From Toxonevra muliebris (Eukaryota; Arthropoda; Insecta; Diptera; Pallopteridae): a stretch of DNA of 64,000 nucleotides. This document shows, one piece after another, positions 49,007 to 62,640 of the stretch (its first letter is position 1; every line of letters begins with the position of its first letter). The stretch is taken from the NCBI GenBank assembly GCA_963691655.1, contig OY829326.1, positions 36,421,989-36,485,988 of the forward strand, given 5' to 3'. A program made the translations under genes and the position numbers. The notes under the pieces are model-generated. The model ran no database searches. It was not told the origin of the DNA and saw only the letters and a list, made by a program, of their open reading frames with translations.

Positions 49007-50322
49007 TCCTATGTTTTGCAATGCATAATGGGCAGCCCAAAACATGAAACTTCTCTTTAGCTAACGCCAATTTGGTGTTGAATTTTTTTGATTTTTTTTT
49101 TTTTTTTTGGCATTTCTGAATTTTTTAAAGCCTTTTTGTTTTTTGTTTTCTACGAGACGCAAATGAAATTTCATGAAGATCCAATTGAGCAAAAGAAATT
49201 GAAATTGCCGAAAATGGTAGAGTGGAAAAAATGCTTTTGACACGATTTTCATATTTTCCATATATTTTGTTTGTAGTTACATACTATATGCAGGAAAATG
49301 ACAGTTTTATTGTAAAGTGTAAATGTGCGCGGTAAATTTGAATTTGAAATTGATGTGGAGAAAAAATTTTGTTGCTTGAGGAAGCTAGTCATGGTATTTT
49401 AATTAATATTGTTTTATTTCGTTTTGGCTTGTTGATTTCGAAAACATTTTAAGTTGAACTAACAAGGTTCAATTGTTTGGTGAAAATATGCGCAATGCAC
49501 AGATATGTGAAGAGAGTTTATATCAACTCTAAGGCAACAACAGTAAAAACGACTCTATATTTTGGTAAGTGACTGTAACTTTAGGGTTTTAAACAAATTT
49601 TGATTAAAACCTGTTTGTTATGGAGCTTTAAGTGGGAATACCTTTAAAGCAGATGTTTTTTATGTTTCATGGATCTGAAAAGAGGTCGCCATAATGTTTT
49701 GGTGCCCGGGTTTTAATCTAGTGTTCGAGTTGAAATAAAAATCTTAATTCTTTACTGTATTTTTTTTGTTCTTAATTTTTCATTATGAAATATTTTTTTT
49801 ATATATCGTTTGTGAAGATTTTATGTTATCAAAAATTAGGAAAGGGCACCCAAAAAAAGTTTCAATAATCAGTTGAATACAATTTCTAAAGTGGATAAAG
49901 AAACCTTTTTTCTTAGTAAATATGTAAAAAATTATCAAGAAAATAAATCATCGATTATGAAATAGTTCAAATTGAAAAACAAGGTCTTTATCTTCAATGT
50001 TTTCCCTAAATTATTTCCAAAGTGGATTACTTTTCAAAATTAATTGTGAGCCACAAAAATATTTTAAAATTTTAAATATTTAGATATTTAAATATTTGCT
50101 CTAACTAATATTTAAATATTAAATATTTGTGTTTCACCTTCAACCTTCCGTAGACTGAATGACTTTTTGATTGTAAATGCGTTTCTTCCTTTTTTTTTTA
50201 AAAAACTTAGTCTAATATTTAAAAACAAGCTTTGTTCCATTTCAGTTCCATTCTTCAAATAATATGTAGATATTCGGATTGTTGAAATAGTAATGTAACA
50301 TAGATCCGAAGTATCCGGATAC

Positions 50323-51048
50323 CAGAGCTATAAAAGAATGCAATTGAGGATATGTCATAAATGAATAATAATTTTTGATTGCAGTTATTGAATAACATAT
50401 TTGATTCCAGAATAAAAAATGAAGTTGAAAGTCTTTTTTGGAGTCACCGATTGGTTATTTATTTAGAAAAGTCTTTGTTAGAGTCAAGGATATGCAATTT
50501 TTTTTTTGAACTCACTTGGATTCCCTTGAAGTCATTTGGAGTCACTTAAATACAGTCATTTGAAGTCAATTGCAACTTGAAGTTAATTGGAGTCACTTGA
50601 AGTCTTTTGTAGTCAATTGGGATTTAGAAGTAACAACGTATAAAAATAAGTTTAAAATAAAAAAAAATAATTGCAAAACTATTTTTCTCTTATTTAAAAT
50701 GAATTCAAAATCCTAATTGACTACAAAAGACTTCAAGTGACTCCAATCAATTTCGAATTGCAATTGACCCCAACTGACAGCATTTGAGTTCAAGGGTATT
50801 TAAGTGACTCCAAGTGATTTCAAAGCAGTAATGATTTTGGAGCCATACAATTTACAATCTCATGATTTCAAAAAAAGATTGTATTCCCTTGACTCTAATA
50901 AAGACTTTTCTAAATGAATAACAAATCGGTGACTCCAAAAAAGACTTCCAACTGAATTTTTTATTCTGGAATCAAATATGAATTGTCGGTTATTAACTGT
51001 GACTTCAAGGTATTGCAATTAAATTGATTGCATTCTCTTACAGCTCTG
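50323..51048. mobile_element. Foldback element, 726 bp, ~300-bp inverted arms built of GAGTCACTTGAAGT-like repeats
   Basis: The two halves are near-complementary. CAGAGCTATAAAAGAATGCA at the left faces CAGAGCTGTAAGAGAATGCA (reversed) at the right. Inside come matching blocks ATTTGATTCCAGAATAAAAA, AAGTCTTTTTTGGAGTCACC, TAGAAAAGTCTTTRTTAGAG and GGAGTCACTTGAAGTCTTTT. The right arm has an extra ~55 bp. Within each arm, GGAGTCACTTRAA/GAAGTCAATT units recur every 10-20 bp. The spacer (about 50630-50700) is A-rich. The flanks CCGGATAC and CCAGATAT agree at 6 of 8 positions, a possible old 8-bp target duplication. No coding sequence is present. Confidence 0.82.
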
Positions 51049-52862
51049 CCAGATATTTTACATTGGAAGTGAAATTTTAGTTTATATTTGAATGCTCGTG
51101 TTATTTGATTTTGAATTAAATTTTGTTTGTTAAAAATTTATCAAAAATTTAAAATCTCAGCAGTATTTGTAAATAAGGTTTGTTTTTTTTTTTTTTTTTA
51201 TTTTAACTAAAATTATTTTTATTTTAAAACCATGCTTAGTTTTATGATTCCGGATACTATCGGACTGTCCAATGCACTATCCGTATAGTACGGATGTAGT
51301 ATTTGCAATAGAGATGGTTCGGAATTCGCATCCGAAATTCGGATATATTTCAGATATCCGGATCCACAAGGGTCTGAATACTTGCAGAGGTTTAAAATTT
51401 AGTTTCATGTGGTAAATGTAAGTGGACAACTGATGAAAATGAAAAAGTCTGACTTGGAACAGTCTGTTCCAAATCTGACCTTTTATTTTTGCCAAAAATT
51501 CAGGCTTGGTAAGAGGTGTATCAAAAATTTCTCATCATAAGTTAAGGATTCAAAAGGGGATCTTAGTTGGAACATGTTTCTCTACTCATTGTAATCTTCA
51601 ACTCTTAATGAACTAACGAACTTACATAGTTATATTTGGCTGTAAATCGCAATGAATTGCGTTTTGAAATGTGTTTTCTGGATAATAACCTGTAAACTTC
51701 AATAGTTTCGGACCATGGAAAAATATATAAATTTGATATGCATCATTTTCTATATAGGGACAATACTAAGCAAAAAAAATATTATGGAAAGGTTTCATTA
51801 TTCCTAGTGTCTTTTTTTTAATTTTGGGGATAACAGATTGTTTTCATGGTCTCACCACAAATTTGTTTTGGCAAACAACAACTTATTAAAATCCATGACA
51901 TCAAAACCCCTATATTCAGATGCCCCACCCCCCCAAAATAATTAATTAATCATTTATGGTTTATTAGACCCACTCCGCTTTGTTCCTAATAATAATTTAT
52001 TAATTGAGCATGCAATTTATCCAGCATTTCAAATAAAGGGCATTGCACTTTCAGACAACCAAATAGAAAAAAATAAAAATAATTAAAGAGAAATAATTTT
52101 TAAAAATCATTGATTCAATTTGCCATGGCAGACGTTAGATACCTAGCAAGAATAACAAACAACATTTTATGGAAAGTACTTGAATGTATCAAAAAGAAAT
52201 CACTTGTCATGGTTTCATTGTGTTGCAAGAGAGTAGAGTAGCATGGCGCCTGAACGAACACGCTAAACAGTGTCACAGTTCTACTTTCAATGTGGAATTC
52301 TTATATTATGGTGGCTTGAATAGGTGTGTGTACTTTTTAGCTTTTTTAATAAAAAAAAAAAGAATGAAGACTCAAGTACATAACTTTAAGTTTCAAAATA
52401 AAGAACAAGAAATTACAATAATCACTTTTGATTTGGCAGCAACTATGGCTGCTGTTTCTCAAAGAAAAAAAAGAGAAAAGAATATACATGATCATATGAT
52501 CAGCGAAGCATGATGATGAATTTTACAATAGTCATGTCAAATAAAATAATAAAAAAAAAATTACAAGATCATTTGTAAGTGTACAATGATAGAAAAAGAT
52601 GATGGCGGCAGTGGCAACAATTGGCATACAACTATTTTACGATTACTACACTCAAATAATAATTGAAAAGAATTTCTCTGAGGGTTTCGTTTTTTATGGA
52701 GCGCGCATAAGATCATTAACCTTTTCTACACCTAAACAGCATTTCAATGTAATGGGTGGGTGCGTTCATCAAAAACTTAAGTGCCTAACGGTTAAAGTTA
52801 AATTAAATGTCATTATGTTTTTTTTTTGTCTTCCTTTCATTTGTAAAACAAATAAAAAAAAC

Positions 52863-52896
<34 letters not shown>

Positions 52897-55800
52897 CAAA
52901 AAAAAAAAAAAAGAAAAAAGGCAATTTCAAATTGTTACAATGTTGTTAAAAAAAAAAGAGAAGAAAAATCAGAACAAATTACAAATTTCAGGTCAATATT
53001 TTAAATTTCGTACAAATTTCTTCATTCATTGCAATAGACAACGAAAAATTTGTTGTTGCGACACTTTCTCATGCTGATTTTCTTTCCATTAACTATTCTC
53101 TCTCTTCTCCTGCTTCTCCGCTATCCATCCATTCCATCCTTGTACTCGTACTTATTTTACAATTTACGTAAATTTTCTTTACTAAAATGTCCAATAAACG
53201 CAGTCAATAAAATCAGAATTGTAGTTTTTGAGATCGTGCCACCACGTTTTTTCGCAACTCCCTCAGTTGTTGGTTGTTGGTTACCCGTTGTTGCTGCCAC
53301 TTATAAAATCACAACAACAACAACAACTATGTGCTGCACATAGATGTGATCTTATTGTGTGCATGATCATTTGAATGAACTTCCGTGACTGCAACTCTTA
53401 TTTTTACTTTTTTCCTTAGGTTTTTTTTTCGTTTATTTGTTTCTTGTCTTCTTGAAGGGAAACTTTTGTATCCAAAAAGGGCAGCAAATTTTAAAACTTT
53501 TGGTTTTGTTTTTCATTATATTTTCTGTTTATAATTAGTATTAAGCAAATGCTGAAAAAATACGTTACTATGTTTTACTACTACCTACTAAAGTATAAAA
53601 ATTTAATTTTCATTGCCTGCACGATCAATTTTTTCGTTGTTTTTTTAGTTTTGTTTTTTTGCCTTTGTTTTTACAATTTTTGTCTAAATTTTGTTTTAAT
53701 TCAATTTTGATCTCTTTTAATGCACTTTGATCCTTTTTCTTGAACTATACTGATTTCGCTGGTTGTGTCACCAACCAAGCAACTAACCAAATCACTTTAG
53801 ATTTCTTGTGAAAATAGAGTAAGTAGCAGCTTGAGGTGATCATGACAGAAATAAAGCGATCATACTCCTTTAGAAACGTGACATTTAATTTTAGTTTTTC
53901 GTTTTTTGAATGCAAATTTTTATGAGAAACAATTCTTTTATCATTTTCATTTCAGCTTAAAGGTTTAAGATCAAATCAATTCAAGTGATGATCATTTTCT
54001 CTCTAACTAATACAATAATATACATAAATAATATTTTTTAGAGCGCGTGTTCATTATTACATTTACGATCACCACTGTAAGCAATTGAATTTATTATGCG
54101 CTACAAATCAATTTTCACAATTTTTTTTTCCACTTTTCTACTTTTCATTATACGTTTTCATTTCATTTGTATCTATCTATGCACAAGTATCTATGAGTAT
54201 TAATAATGAAAAAGAAACGATCTTTCACAGCATGCAATCGGTGATCGACATTATTACTACAAAAAAAAAAACAAGCTGATGATCTTTATATCTTTAATAT
54301 GCAGCACCAGCACCAGCACCAGCAGCAGCAATTGTTGTTACAATTGTTTTTTGCTCTCATTGCCTTCTTTTTGTTTACTTTTCGCTTGACCAATGATGTT
54401 GATGATGATTCCAGATATCTTTATATACTTACAATACGCCAGTGATCTCTTTAGTTAAGCTCGTTAACTTAAGTTGATAGTTGATCCTCCTGATTTCATC
54501 TCTAAGTTTTTTTTATTTTTCCAATGATGATCACATCAAATTGTCTTGTGAAGCATGCTGCGTGCAGTGCAATTTGCTTTTTGTTAGATTTTTATTTACG
54601 TGCGCACTTTTTATTAAAATCATATTGAGATCATGTCAAGATCATTTTCTTTGAATGTGTATTTGTATTGCAAATATTGCAAATGCCGATAATGATGTAC
54701 AAAACGGTGTGTGTTGCTGCTGCTGATTGTTTGTTTGGTGGTTGTTGGCAATTGTCAATTGATATGTGCCTCATTATTACTATCATTATTTTTGTAAAAG
54801 TGCAGCACCAGCAGCAGCAGCAGCATAGATTTCTGACACACGCAGTAATTTACAACTTTTTTGCTGCAATAATAACAAAAATATGTAGTCGAAAAGTAAC
54901 TTTCTTCAATTTGTTTTTTTTTTTATACATTTCCGTTGCGAAATTGACTGGGATGGAACGAGGTTAAGGCGGAGGGGTCGAGGGGAGTGACACCTTTAGC
55001 GGAAGGAACTATGTATTCTCAATATTATTATATTATCACAATTCTTTTCTTTAAAATTCTAATTTTCACGGTCCTGCAAAATTGAGTTAATTTTTCGAGT
55101 CCCTTGATTCTGAATCTAAGAATAAATTTTTCTTATCAGCTTTACTTTTTTTTTTTGGGAAAGCCCTGATAAAATTCATTTCATATTTCTTTTTGATGCA
55201 TTAAGATTTTGGATTCACTGATTCTAAACCTGAAAATAGATTTTCACTATCAGCTTTGGGTTTCGAGAAAAGTATGGTCAAAAAGGCTTGTATCTTGTAT
55301 CAAAAATCGGTTTGAGTTCATAAAATTTATAAAGCATACAAATTTTAGATAAAGATTTGAGAACAATAAGCTTCAATTTTAGATCACCTGGAAGTTCCTA
55401 CCACGCTCGGCTTTCGACCTACTTTTTCTTTTAAATTTTTATGGAAAATGTGAATTTCCTTGTTTAAACCTTTACTTTCCTATACCTCAAAATGTATAGG
55501 AGTTATGGCAAAATATTACTCACTCTTAAAGAAAACTTGTTCCATTCAAAATCTATCTAGCTTTTCTATATAATTTCCACGTTTTTTTACTGGGGATCTG
55601 ATTGACAAAATTAGAATCTACACAGTAAAAGCCAGACATAGAAATGCCACTGCAAATTCATATCTTTTGTGCTTGTATTTGATAAGAACTTTCTTAAGTA
55701 TTTGTAATTATTTTCTTTTTGTGTATTTGGTAAAACTTGTGAAATCTACCTTTTGTTTTTGCAACTGTTATCTACTTCAATGGAAGCAATGCTACTTTTA

Positions 55801-57735
55801 TGCATTATAATTTTTTTTTAAATTTTTTTAAGGAAATTTTCCGCATTTACGCTTCACTGCTAATGTAAATATCATCATCTTCAACATCATCATACTCATA
55901 AAGTATTGCAGAAATCGTGATGAAATTGTTTTGCGGTTATTTCATTTCAATTTCAGATACAAATACGAATACAACTCACAGTATTCACAATACAAATGTA
56001 TTTCAATATAACTACTACTTAGTTAGTATTTTGCATTTGGCAGCAGACTCAGTATGGCAATGTTGCTGTTATTGCTTTTGTTGCAGCAGCAATTTTCTGC
56101 TGCCGATTTGGCAATTGAAGTAAGTTGAAGTTGCAAGTATTTTTTCTTTAATTTTACTGTTTTGTTTTCAATTTCAAATTTTTGCTTGTTTGTTTGTTTT
56201 GCTACTACTGCCGACTGTGTTTTTGTTTGCCGTTTCGGCTCGTGTATTTAGTCACGTGAGCGCACGAATTGTAGATTGAATGATGATGTCTAATTGAGCG
56301 AAAAATCGTTGCTGATTGATTGTTTTAAGCGATTTTTAGTAGTTGCTGCATGCGATTTCATCGTATGAATAGTATTCTTCTTTTTATTCTTTAACCGCTT
56401 CTTGCACTTTGATGAGAAATTCGGATACGCTTATGGTTACTGCGGTTTATGCAAATTTATTTAAGTTTTTTGTTTTTGTCTACATAGTTTTTATATGTAT
56501 GTTTCTTTTTTTGTTTATATTTTGGAGAAGATTGGTGCGCTGTGATAGTTTAAAAAACATCGATTTAAATTGCAAATGAATTGCAAATGTCTGATAATGT
56601 TTTTAACATAAGTCACGTGCCTTAATAGTTTTCCATTTCATTATGTAGAAAGTGAAATGGAAAATGTGAATAGGATTTAATTTTTAATCCGATATTGAAG
56701 TAGTTACAACAATATGTTTACAAATTTGTAGAAGATACAGATAATAGGATAAAGGATATGTGTATTTTTTTATTGCTACATATATCTGTAATGAGTTGAG
56801 AGCGTTCCAGCGGGTTACATAGGATAAACTCAGTACTTTGTACTTATCATAAAATAATTATTTGCTTAAATGGAGTGCCAGTCAGATTCTTCTGAGCTAT
56901 TTTATATTTATGTATATGAGTTTTAGCTGAACAAGACTTATTTTGCTTGGATTCGCATTTGGTTTAATAGATATTTAGTAACACCTGGTCTTGATTGTTA
57001 CCGATTAGATCAAGTTCTTTAATATGAATGAGAAAGACTGAACGATTTATTTGGTCGAATTCATTTATTCACATATTTTGCTTACAGAAAAAAATCATTG
57101 ACATATTTCGCTAATGGCGAAACAAATACAGCATTGGCAGAATAAAATCTAAGTTCGCCGGACTAAATGAAGACAGAAGTCGACGTATCAGAAAAACAAA
57201 ACAGGAGTTCGGTAACCTCTATCCTGATATGGGGCTCAACGCACAAAAAGCCGAAACTGTTATACGTGTGCGAATCTCAGGTTGAAGCACGACAAAGTTT
57301 CCATTAACCATTGTCTCCGTAGTAAAATTGTAATATTCTTGTCAGGCATAATCGCAATTTATATATTATGGGAGAGAATGTACTTAACTGTCATCTAAAT
57401 AGAAATGGGAAAAAGAAAATGAGATTGAATCGTTTTTTTCGTCAGACCCACAATCAACTGAGACCTTGCTAGAAAAGCTAGCTGGTTGTGAGATTGTTAG
57501 AAAAGCTAGGTCAAAAATTTCTTGCCCAGTTTATGCCATGTTATTATGACAATATTTTCGAATCGTTGAAGTTTTCTGGAAACATTTTAGGGGGGAAAAG
57601 GGTAAATTTAAAGTTTATTTACGCACGTTTTTTGGATTCCTGTGATCTTTTTTCCAACTTAAAACCCGCGTGACTCAGAATCTGTGCACATCAGTAAAAC
57701 GAAATCAATAGTTTGCCACTGGACAGAGCTGTGTG
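51049..57735. other. Long non-coding stretch
   Basis: No exon is supported. It contains a poly(A) tract (52871-52912), a GATC-word cluster (52480-54650) and CAG/CAC repeats (54301-54333, 54803-54824). Lysine-rich open frames near 52.6-53.0 kb are translations of poly(A). Confidence 0.45.
52480..54650. promoter_or_regulatory. Dense cluster of GATC words (possible cis-regulatory region)
   Basis: I count 23 GATC in about 2.17 kb, 15 of them in the last 950 bases, where roughly 7 and 3 would be expected at this base composition. Many are extended to TGATC or GATCA. GATC is its own reverse complement, so strand does not matter. Clustering of one short word can mark an enhancer, but no factor is assigned and chance or an old repeat is possible. 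Confidence 0.3.
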
Positions 57736-59030
57736 GAGATGCCTTCAACTCTGCTAAATGGGCGCATATATTGAGGGCACTATACGAATTTGGAGTTCCT
57801 AACAACTATCGGCGTATAATCCGCAGCTTCTTTTGTACGACACAGAAGAAGGTCCACAAGAGTATGCAGTGATGGGTGGTGTCCCACAAGACTCTATACT
57901 GGGACCCACCCTTTGGAATGTCATGTACGACGGCGTCCTGCGCACGGAGCTACCAACGGTTGTAAAAAGAATTGAGAATTGAAGATCTACAGTTAAATTG
58001 CAACAGCGCAATCTCCAGTATTAGAAGCGCTGATCTTGAGCTGGCAGCTCAAAAAACGAAAGTGGTACTACTCACCAGCGGATGAATTTCAAGGAGCACT
58101 TAGCTGTGGTCACTAAAAAAGCAGTAACAATTAATGGAGCCCTCAATTGAACACTTCCGAACATTGGCGGGGCACTAGACGGATGCTCTTGTCGACGGTG
58201 GTAGACTCAGTCCTGCTCTATGGGGCGTTAATCTAGGCGAATGCAAGAACGATACACCTAGAAGTGGTGCGACGCTTGTATCGTTATAGCGCACTGCGTG
58301 TGATTTCCGCATGTAGAACGGTCTTAGATGATGCGGCATGCGTGCTAGCTGGGAACATGCCAATTGACATTTTGACCAAGAAGTTGCAGTGCCTGCACAC
58401 AACACAGGGTACAAAACCAACGTCTGAGCGCAAAGCGGAGGAAAGAGCCAAGTCGGTGGAAGATTGGCAGAAGAGATGGGAGCAGTCCACGAAAGGGCGT
58501 TGGGCATTTAAACTTTCACCTCACACAACCGGTACTATCTTCATCGGTTTAAAATCCTAGACATCCTCTTTTGTCCGGAAAGCCCTAATGAAGAAGAGTC
58601 TGCAAAGCATGTTCTATGCCCCTGCGTGAGATTTGACGAGGAAAGAGAGGTTCTTAAGGAGGCCCTTAGTATGGAACCGACAAAGTCCAGCAGGATGCCA
58701 GTTTGCATCACATGTAATGGTAAAGCTTCGAGCTGCAGAAAGAGAGTACCGGCTAAACCAACAGTATCAGCAACTAGCTAACATGCAACACAGTACGGCT
58801 ATCTAGTCGCACAACTCCGAGAGCGAGTTCGAAATAGGAAGACAATTTGACGGAATGACAATTAACTAACGCTTGAGCGTTAATGCTCACAACGGGCCTC
58901 CTGACATAGTACCAGTAGGTGTCCCAGGAGGATTCCACCGTTCGGACATGCGGGGTGGTTTTGGTGAGTGGAAGTCTCACACTGACTGAGTGAGGCTTTC
59001 AGTGCTTTCCTCCTCCAAAAAAAAAAAAAA
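57736..59030 (+). mobile_element. 5'-truncated R1-like non-LTR retrotransposon with poly(A) and 10-bp target duplication
   Basis: It starts inside the reverse transcriptase (DAFNSAKWAHILRALYEFGV). After a frameshift comes GGVPQDSILGPTLWNVMYDGV, the RT motif around PQGSxLGP with Gly changed to Asp. No YADD box is found where expected, so a deletion is likely. The post-RT part follows: LPNIGGALD, RLYRYSALRVISACRTVLDDAACVLAGNMPIDIL, WQKRWEQSTKGRW, and a Cys/His cluster near ESAKHVLCPCVRF. It ends in a run of A (59017-59030). GAGCTGTGTG occurs just before (57726-57735) and just after (59031-59040). 5' truncation, poly(A) and duplication are the hallmarks of target-primed reverse transcription. 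It is inactive. Confidence 0.88.
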
Positions 59031-61995
59031 GAGCTGTGTGAACGAAATTTTTTGTAGTCCTACATACACTAGGTCTTGAGAATGTGATGTGTTCGGAAGA
59101 AGGAAGATATGTAGTAGTATTATTGAAAAAATTCGAAATTTTTCTAAATTTTATTATATATATTTATTCAACTATGTTCAAGTGAGTATTTGAAACTAAA
59201 AACTGAAGCTACTCCTGCTATTTTACTCTGTAGTAAAAAACTTTTGCTTGTGCTTGCAGCAACATTTAATTCAACTAAAAATAAACAAAATGCCAAATTT
59301 AAATTATACTTCAAGCGTAAATCATAATTTTGTCGCAAACCTTGTTAAGATCAACATTACGTTGTCATAAATTATAAAAGAATTTCACAATTATACATAA
59401 ATTTTCAGCAGAATTATGATGAAAACACATATGTGCATAAATCAAAATGAGAATTACTTCACAAAAATTTACAACAGAAGCAATAGCAACAGAGACCGTA
59501 GCAACGACAACAACAGTTTACCTTTAAAAATAAGATAACATATGTATTTTTGTTGCTTTATGTTTAATTTTGCTCAATATTACAGTACTCCCCGTTTAAT
59601 TGCATCAATGGGAATGAATAATTTCGAGTTCAATTAGGTGAGTACATTTTGAACTAAAAACTTTAAATTTCTGGAGCAATTAAGCGGGAAACGAAACTAA
59701 GATGGGATCAATTAACCAGGGATAACTGTACTTGGTATTTTATGTAAAAAATACTTGTTGTACTGCATTTTCAAATAAGCATTTTGTGTTGTTGTTCTGC
59801 AAATGAAGCACACGTACATAGGGAGTAGGGGGGGGAAATTCTTTTAGTACATTAAATGTTGCAATTAACAATTTATTCTTGCTGATTTATGCAAATGGCC
59901 ACTATGCGTTTGGCATTAGTTTATGCACATACATGCACCAAGTAGTAATATCAGCAATAGCAATATTGGCAACAATGTTGCAAATACACAACTAAATAAA
60001 TTAAAAATACATATGAAATTCTTTTACTGAAACAGAGCAATGCTGAACGTTGGTGTTGCTGTTGTATTTATTGCTGTTATTGCCACATACTGGAAACGCA
60101 ACAATTTCACAAGTAAATAGCACACATCGTATTTATTTAGACCAGGAAGATAAGCATTTAATAGAATGCATAAGAAGCTGCTGGATTTTTAAGGTTTTAC
60201 TTACATTAATTACAAAATGGAATTGCTATGTTTATGGTAATTTGTTGCCAATAGTATATGGACAATTAAAAAGGTTAATGAATTAATTTGTTTGTTTTTT
60301 TAAAGAAATTATTATAGCTTGCCAAAAATTAGGCAAGCTTTATGTAGGCAAAAAAATGATACGAATTAATGTCTTCATTCCAAATTTGTTTTGAAGAGGT
60401 CAAAGATGTGTGGGTTGAGTTATTTAACAACAATAAAAAATAAAAAAAAAGATTTAAATAAAATTAAGGTTAGTTACTTTCTTTTCTTTCCAAAGCTTTA
60501 CTGGGCGGGAAAAAAACCAATATAGGCATACAATTTAACCTCATGAAAAAACAAAAGAGCCGCTGCTCTCACTTTAGATTGTTGCTAATGTTTTTCCAAT
60601 GTGATATTTCATCATTCACCGTTGCAGGCTATTTTTGACAATATTTACAATGTTAAAAAAAGGTGTTGGTGATGTTTTTTTTGGCTTTCTCAAAGACAAA
60701 AAAAGCAACAACAAAATCACAAAAAAAAAAATATATATATGAAAAAAGTGGCGCCATTGTTTTTCTTCTTAGGCGATCATTCAGTGGAGTGAACGATTAC
60801 AATAAACATTTTCTGGATGGGAGCTAAAATATAAATTTGCAATGTACCTACTATAAACGACAAAAACTGACAATATTGTGCAATTTTATCTTGTCATTAT
60901 TTCTTGCTTTTTGTATTGTCCAAATTTGTTTTTAACCAAATATAAAACAAAACACTGAGGTGGTCTTAAATATTTCTGTCCCTCTTTCTCTCACGAACAA
61001 TTAAAGCGCACCTCAACCAATTTCCCCTTGTGGCATTTAGTTAGTTTTTTTTAGTTGGTTTTGTATCTAATTCGTTTGGTACACTTTTTATTTATTTATT
61101 TATTTTTTCGTTTTAAGTACAATTTTAGTGCCCAGTTGGTTGTTGTGCCTGTTGTCAATAGATGTCGCAGCGCGCATGTCGTCCATCGACCGACGTCCAT
61201 TGACCAAACCAATTTTAGTGATGGTGTGTGCAATGAGCACGCGCGAACGCGCTATAACATTAAATGGAAGCTTGTTTTGACAGCACACGGGCAGGCGTCA
61301 AGTTAATTTATTTGACAGTTGTACGAAATTTGTGTTTTTTTGTTTTGTTTGGATTGGTTTGACGTGCAGGGTTTGGTTAGCATGTTTGCTGTTTTGTTTT
61401 GTTGTTATTGCAAATTTTGGGCTGCAAAATGGATTTATATGTAATTGGAATTTATGTTAAACATTAAAATGAAACAACATACAATTTTTCGGGGAAAATA
61501 TATTATTTTTTCAAAATAAAAAGAAGTCGAACATTAGTTTTGCATTAATGAAGTTTTTTTTACGATAAAAAATAACTAAAGTCAAATTAAATTTCTTCCA
61601 CAAAATGAAACAATAATTTCTGGTGATTGACCACCGCTTTATGGAGTCTCTCGTTTTTTTGTACCAGTACTTATTTCTTTCAGCTTAAAACGTACTAGAT
61701 TTTCCAAATAATTGCACTGGTCTCAAGGGATTTATTAGTATCAGATAGAATTTCAAAGAACGCAGTCATTAGTGATTACAACAAGAGGCATTCTTTATCA
61801 ATAAATAATTACACAAGCCTGCAAGGTTCACGATGATTTTAAAAATAAAATAAAATTCCTTAGAGCCACCCCACTGTTCGTAGCTTTTGACCGTTTTTAT
61901 GAGTACAAGATATCTTTCTTAAAAAAAAAAGACATGAGTTTGATACTCGGTTACCAATAGGATTTTACTCTCTCTGACACAACAAATTATGCCTT
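59031..61995. other. Non-coding DNA
   Basis: No exon or known element recognised. It holds TTG/CAA repeats (60050-60085), short G runs near 59823 and ordinary AT-rich sequence. Confidence 0.4.
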
Positions 61996-62640
61996 ATAAG
62001 GGTTCCAGGAAACTGTGGTATTGCAGGGAATGAACTAGCTAATAAAGGCTCTGCAATAACACCATGGGGTCCGGAACCTTTTCTTGGCGTAAGTTCTGGG
62101 GAGATCATGCATTGTATAAACGCTTTTGTGGGATCTATTCATAGAGAAAGATGGTCCGAGCTTGACTCCTGCAGAACCGCAAAGTGCTTCGTGAGACAAC
62201 CTAACAGGAAATTAGCGAAATTTCTTCTGAAACTGAGAAGAAAGGACCTGAGATTATTGGTGGGTGTCATCACAGGGCGCAACACATGTGGTCAGCATAT
62301 GACTAACATGGGCGTCATCACCGATCCAATTTGCCAATCGTGTCTTGAAGACGACGATACTACGGAGCATTATCTTTGTAGCTGTCCGGCGTTCGCGAGA
62401 ATCAGATTAAGGCTGTTGGGTAGTGACGTCTTGAGTATGAATAATGTCCATACTCTCCCTCTTCATGAGCTTCTAAGGTTCAACAGTGAAACAAAGAAGT
62501 TCGAGGCTGAGAGACCCTAGACCTTTCTTCTTTCCATTTATCCTCACATAACTTTCCTGTCTCCCTACTCTCTTCTACTGGTTCTATCCTTGAGTATAGC
62601 ACAATGGTCCTCGTGGACTGAGTGCTTTGGTTAATTTCAG
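61996..62640 (+). mobile_element. 5'-truncated non-LTR retrotransposon, RNase H to C-terminus
   Basis: An open frame of about 175 codons (61996-62520) begins within RNase H (RVPGNCGIAGNELANKGSA, the catalytic-His block with the first Gly-His changed to Gly-Asn). It continues with LAKFLLKLRRKDLRLLVGVI, TGRNTCGQHM, and a Cys/His knuckle CQSCLEDDDTTEHYLCSC, then ends at TAG. The 3' flank has ACTCTAA repeats that may be the element's tail. The frame is intact over this stretch, so it is younger than the other RNase H copies in the window. It cannot move itself because RT and endonuclease are absent. Confidence 0.82.

Larger units (their letters stand above)
42441..50322. other. Long non-coding stretch rich in microsatellites
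   Basis: Contains many CAA/CAG/GTT/GCC arrays (43150-43570, 44440-44600, 45230-45440, 48411-48455, 48964-49006) of the kind common in fly introns and enhancers. No host exon is supported. A fragment at 47100-47279 ends SLVNIWRKHVV, weakly like the tail of a pogo/Tigger transposase; I leave it uncalled. Confidence 0.45.

Noticed and set aside
52599..53004. Lysine-rich open frames
   Set aside because: They are translations of the poly(A) tract near 52871-52912.
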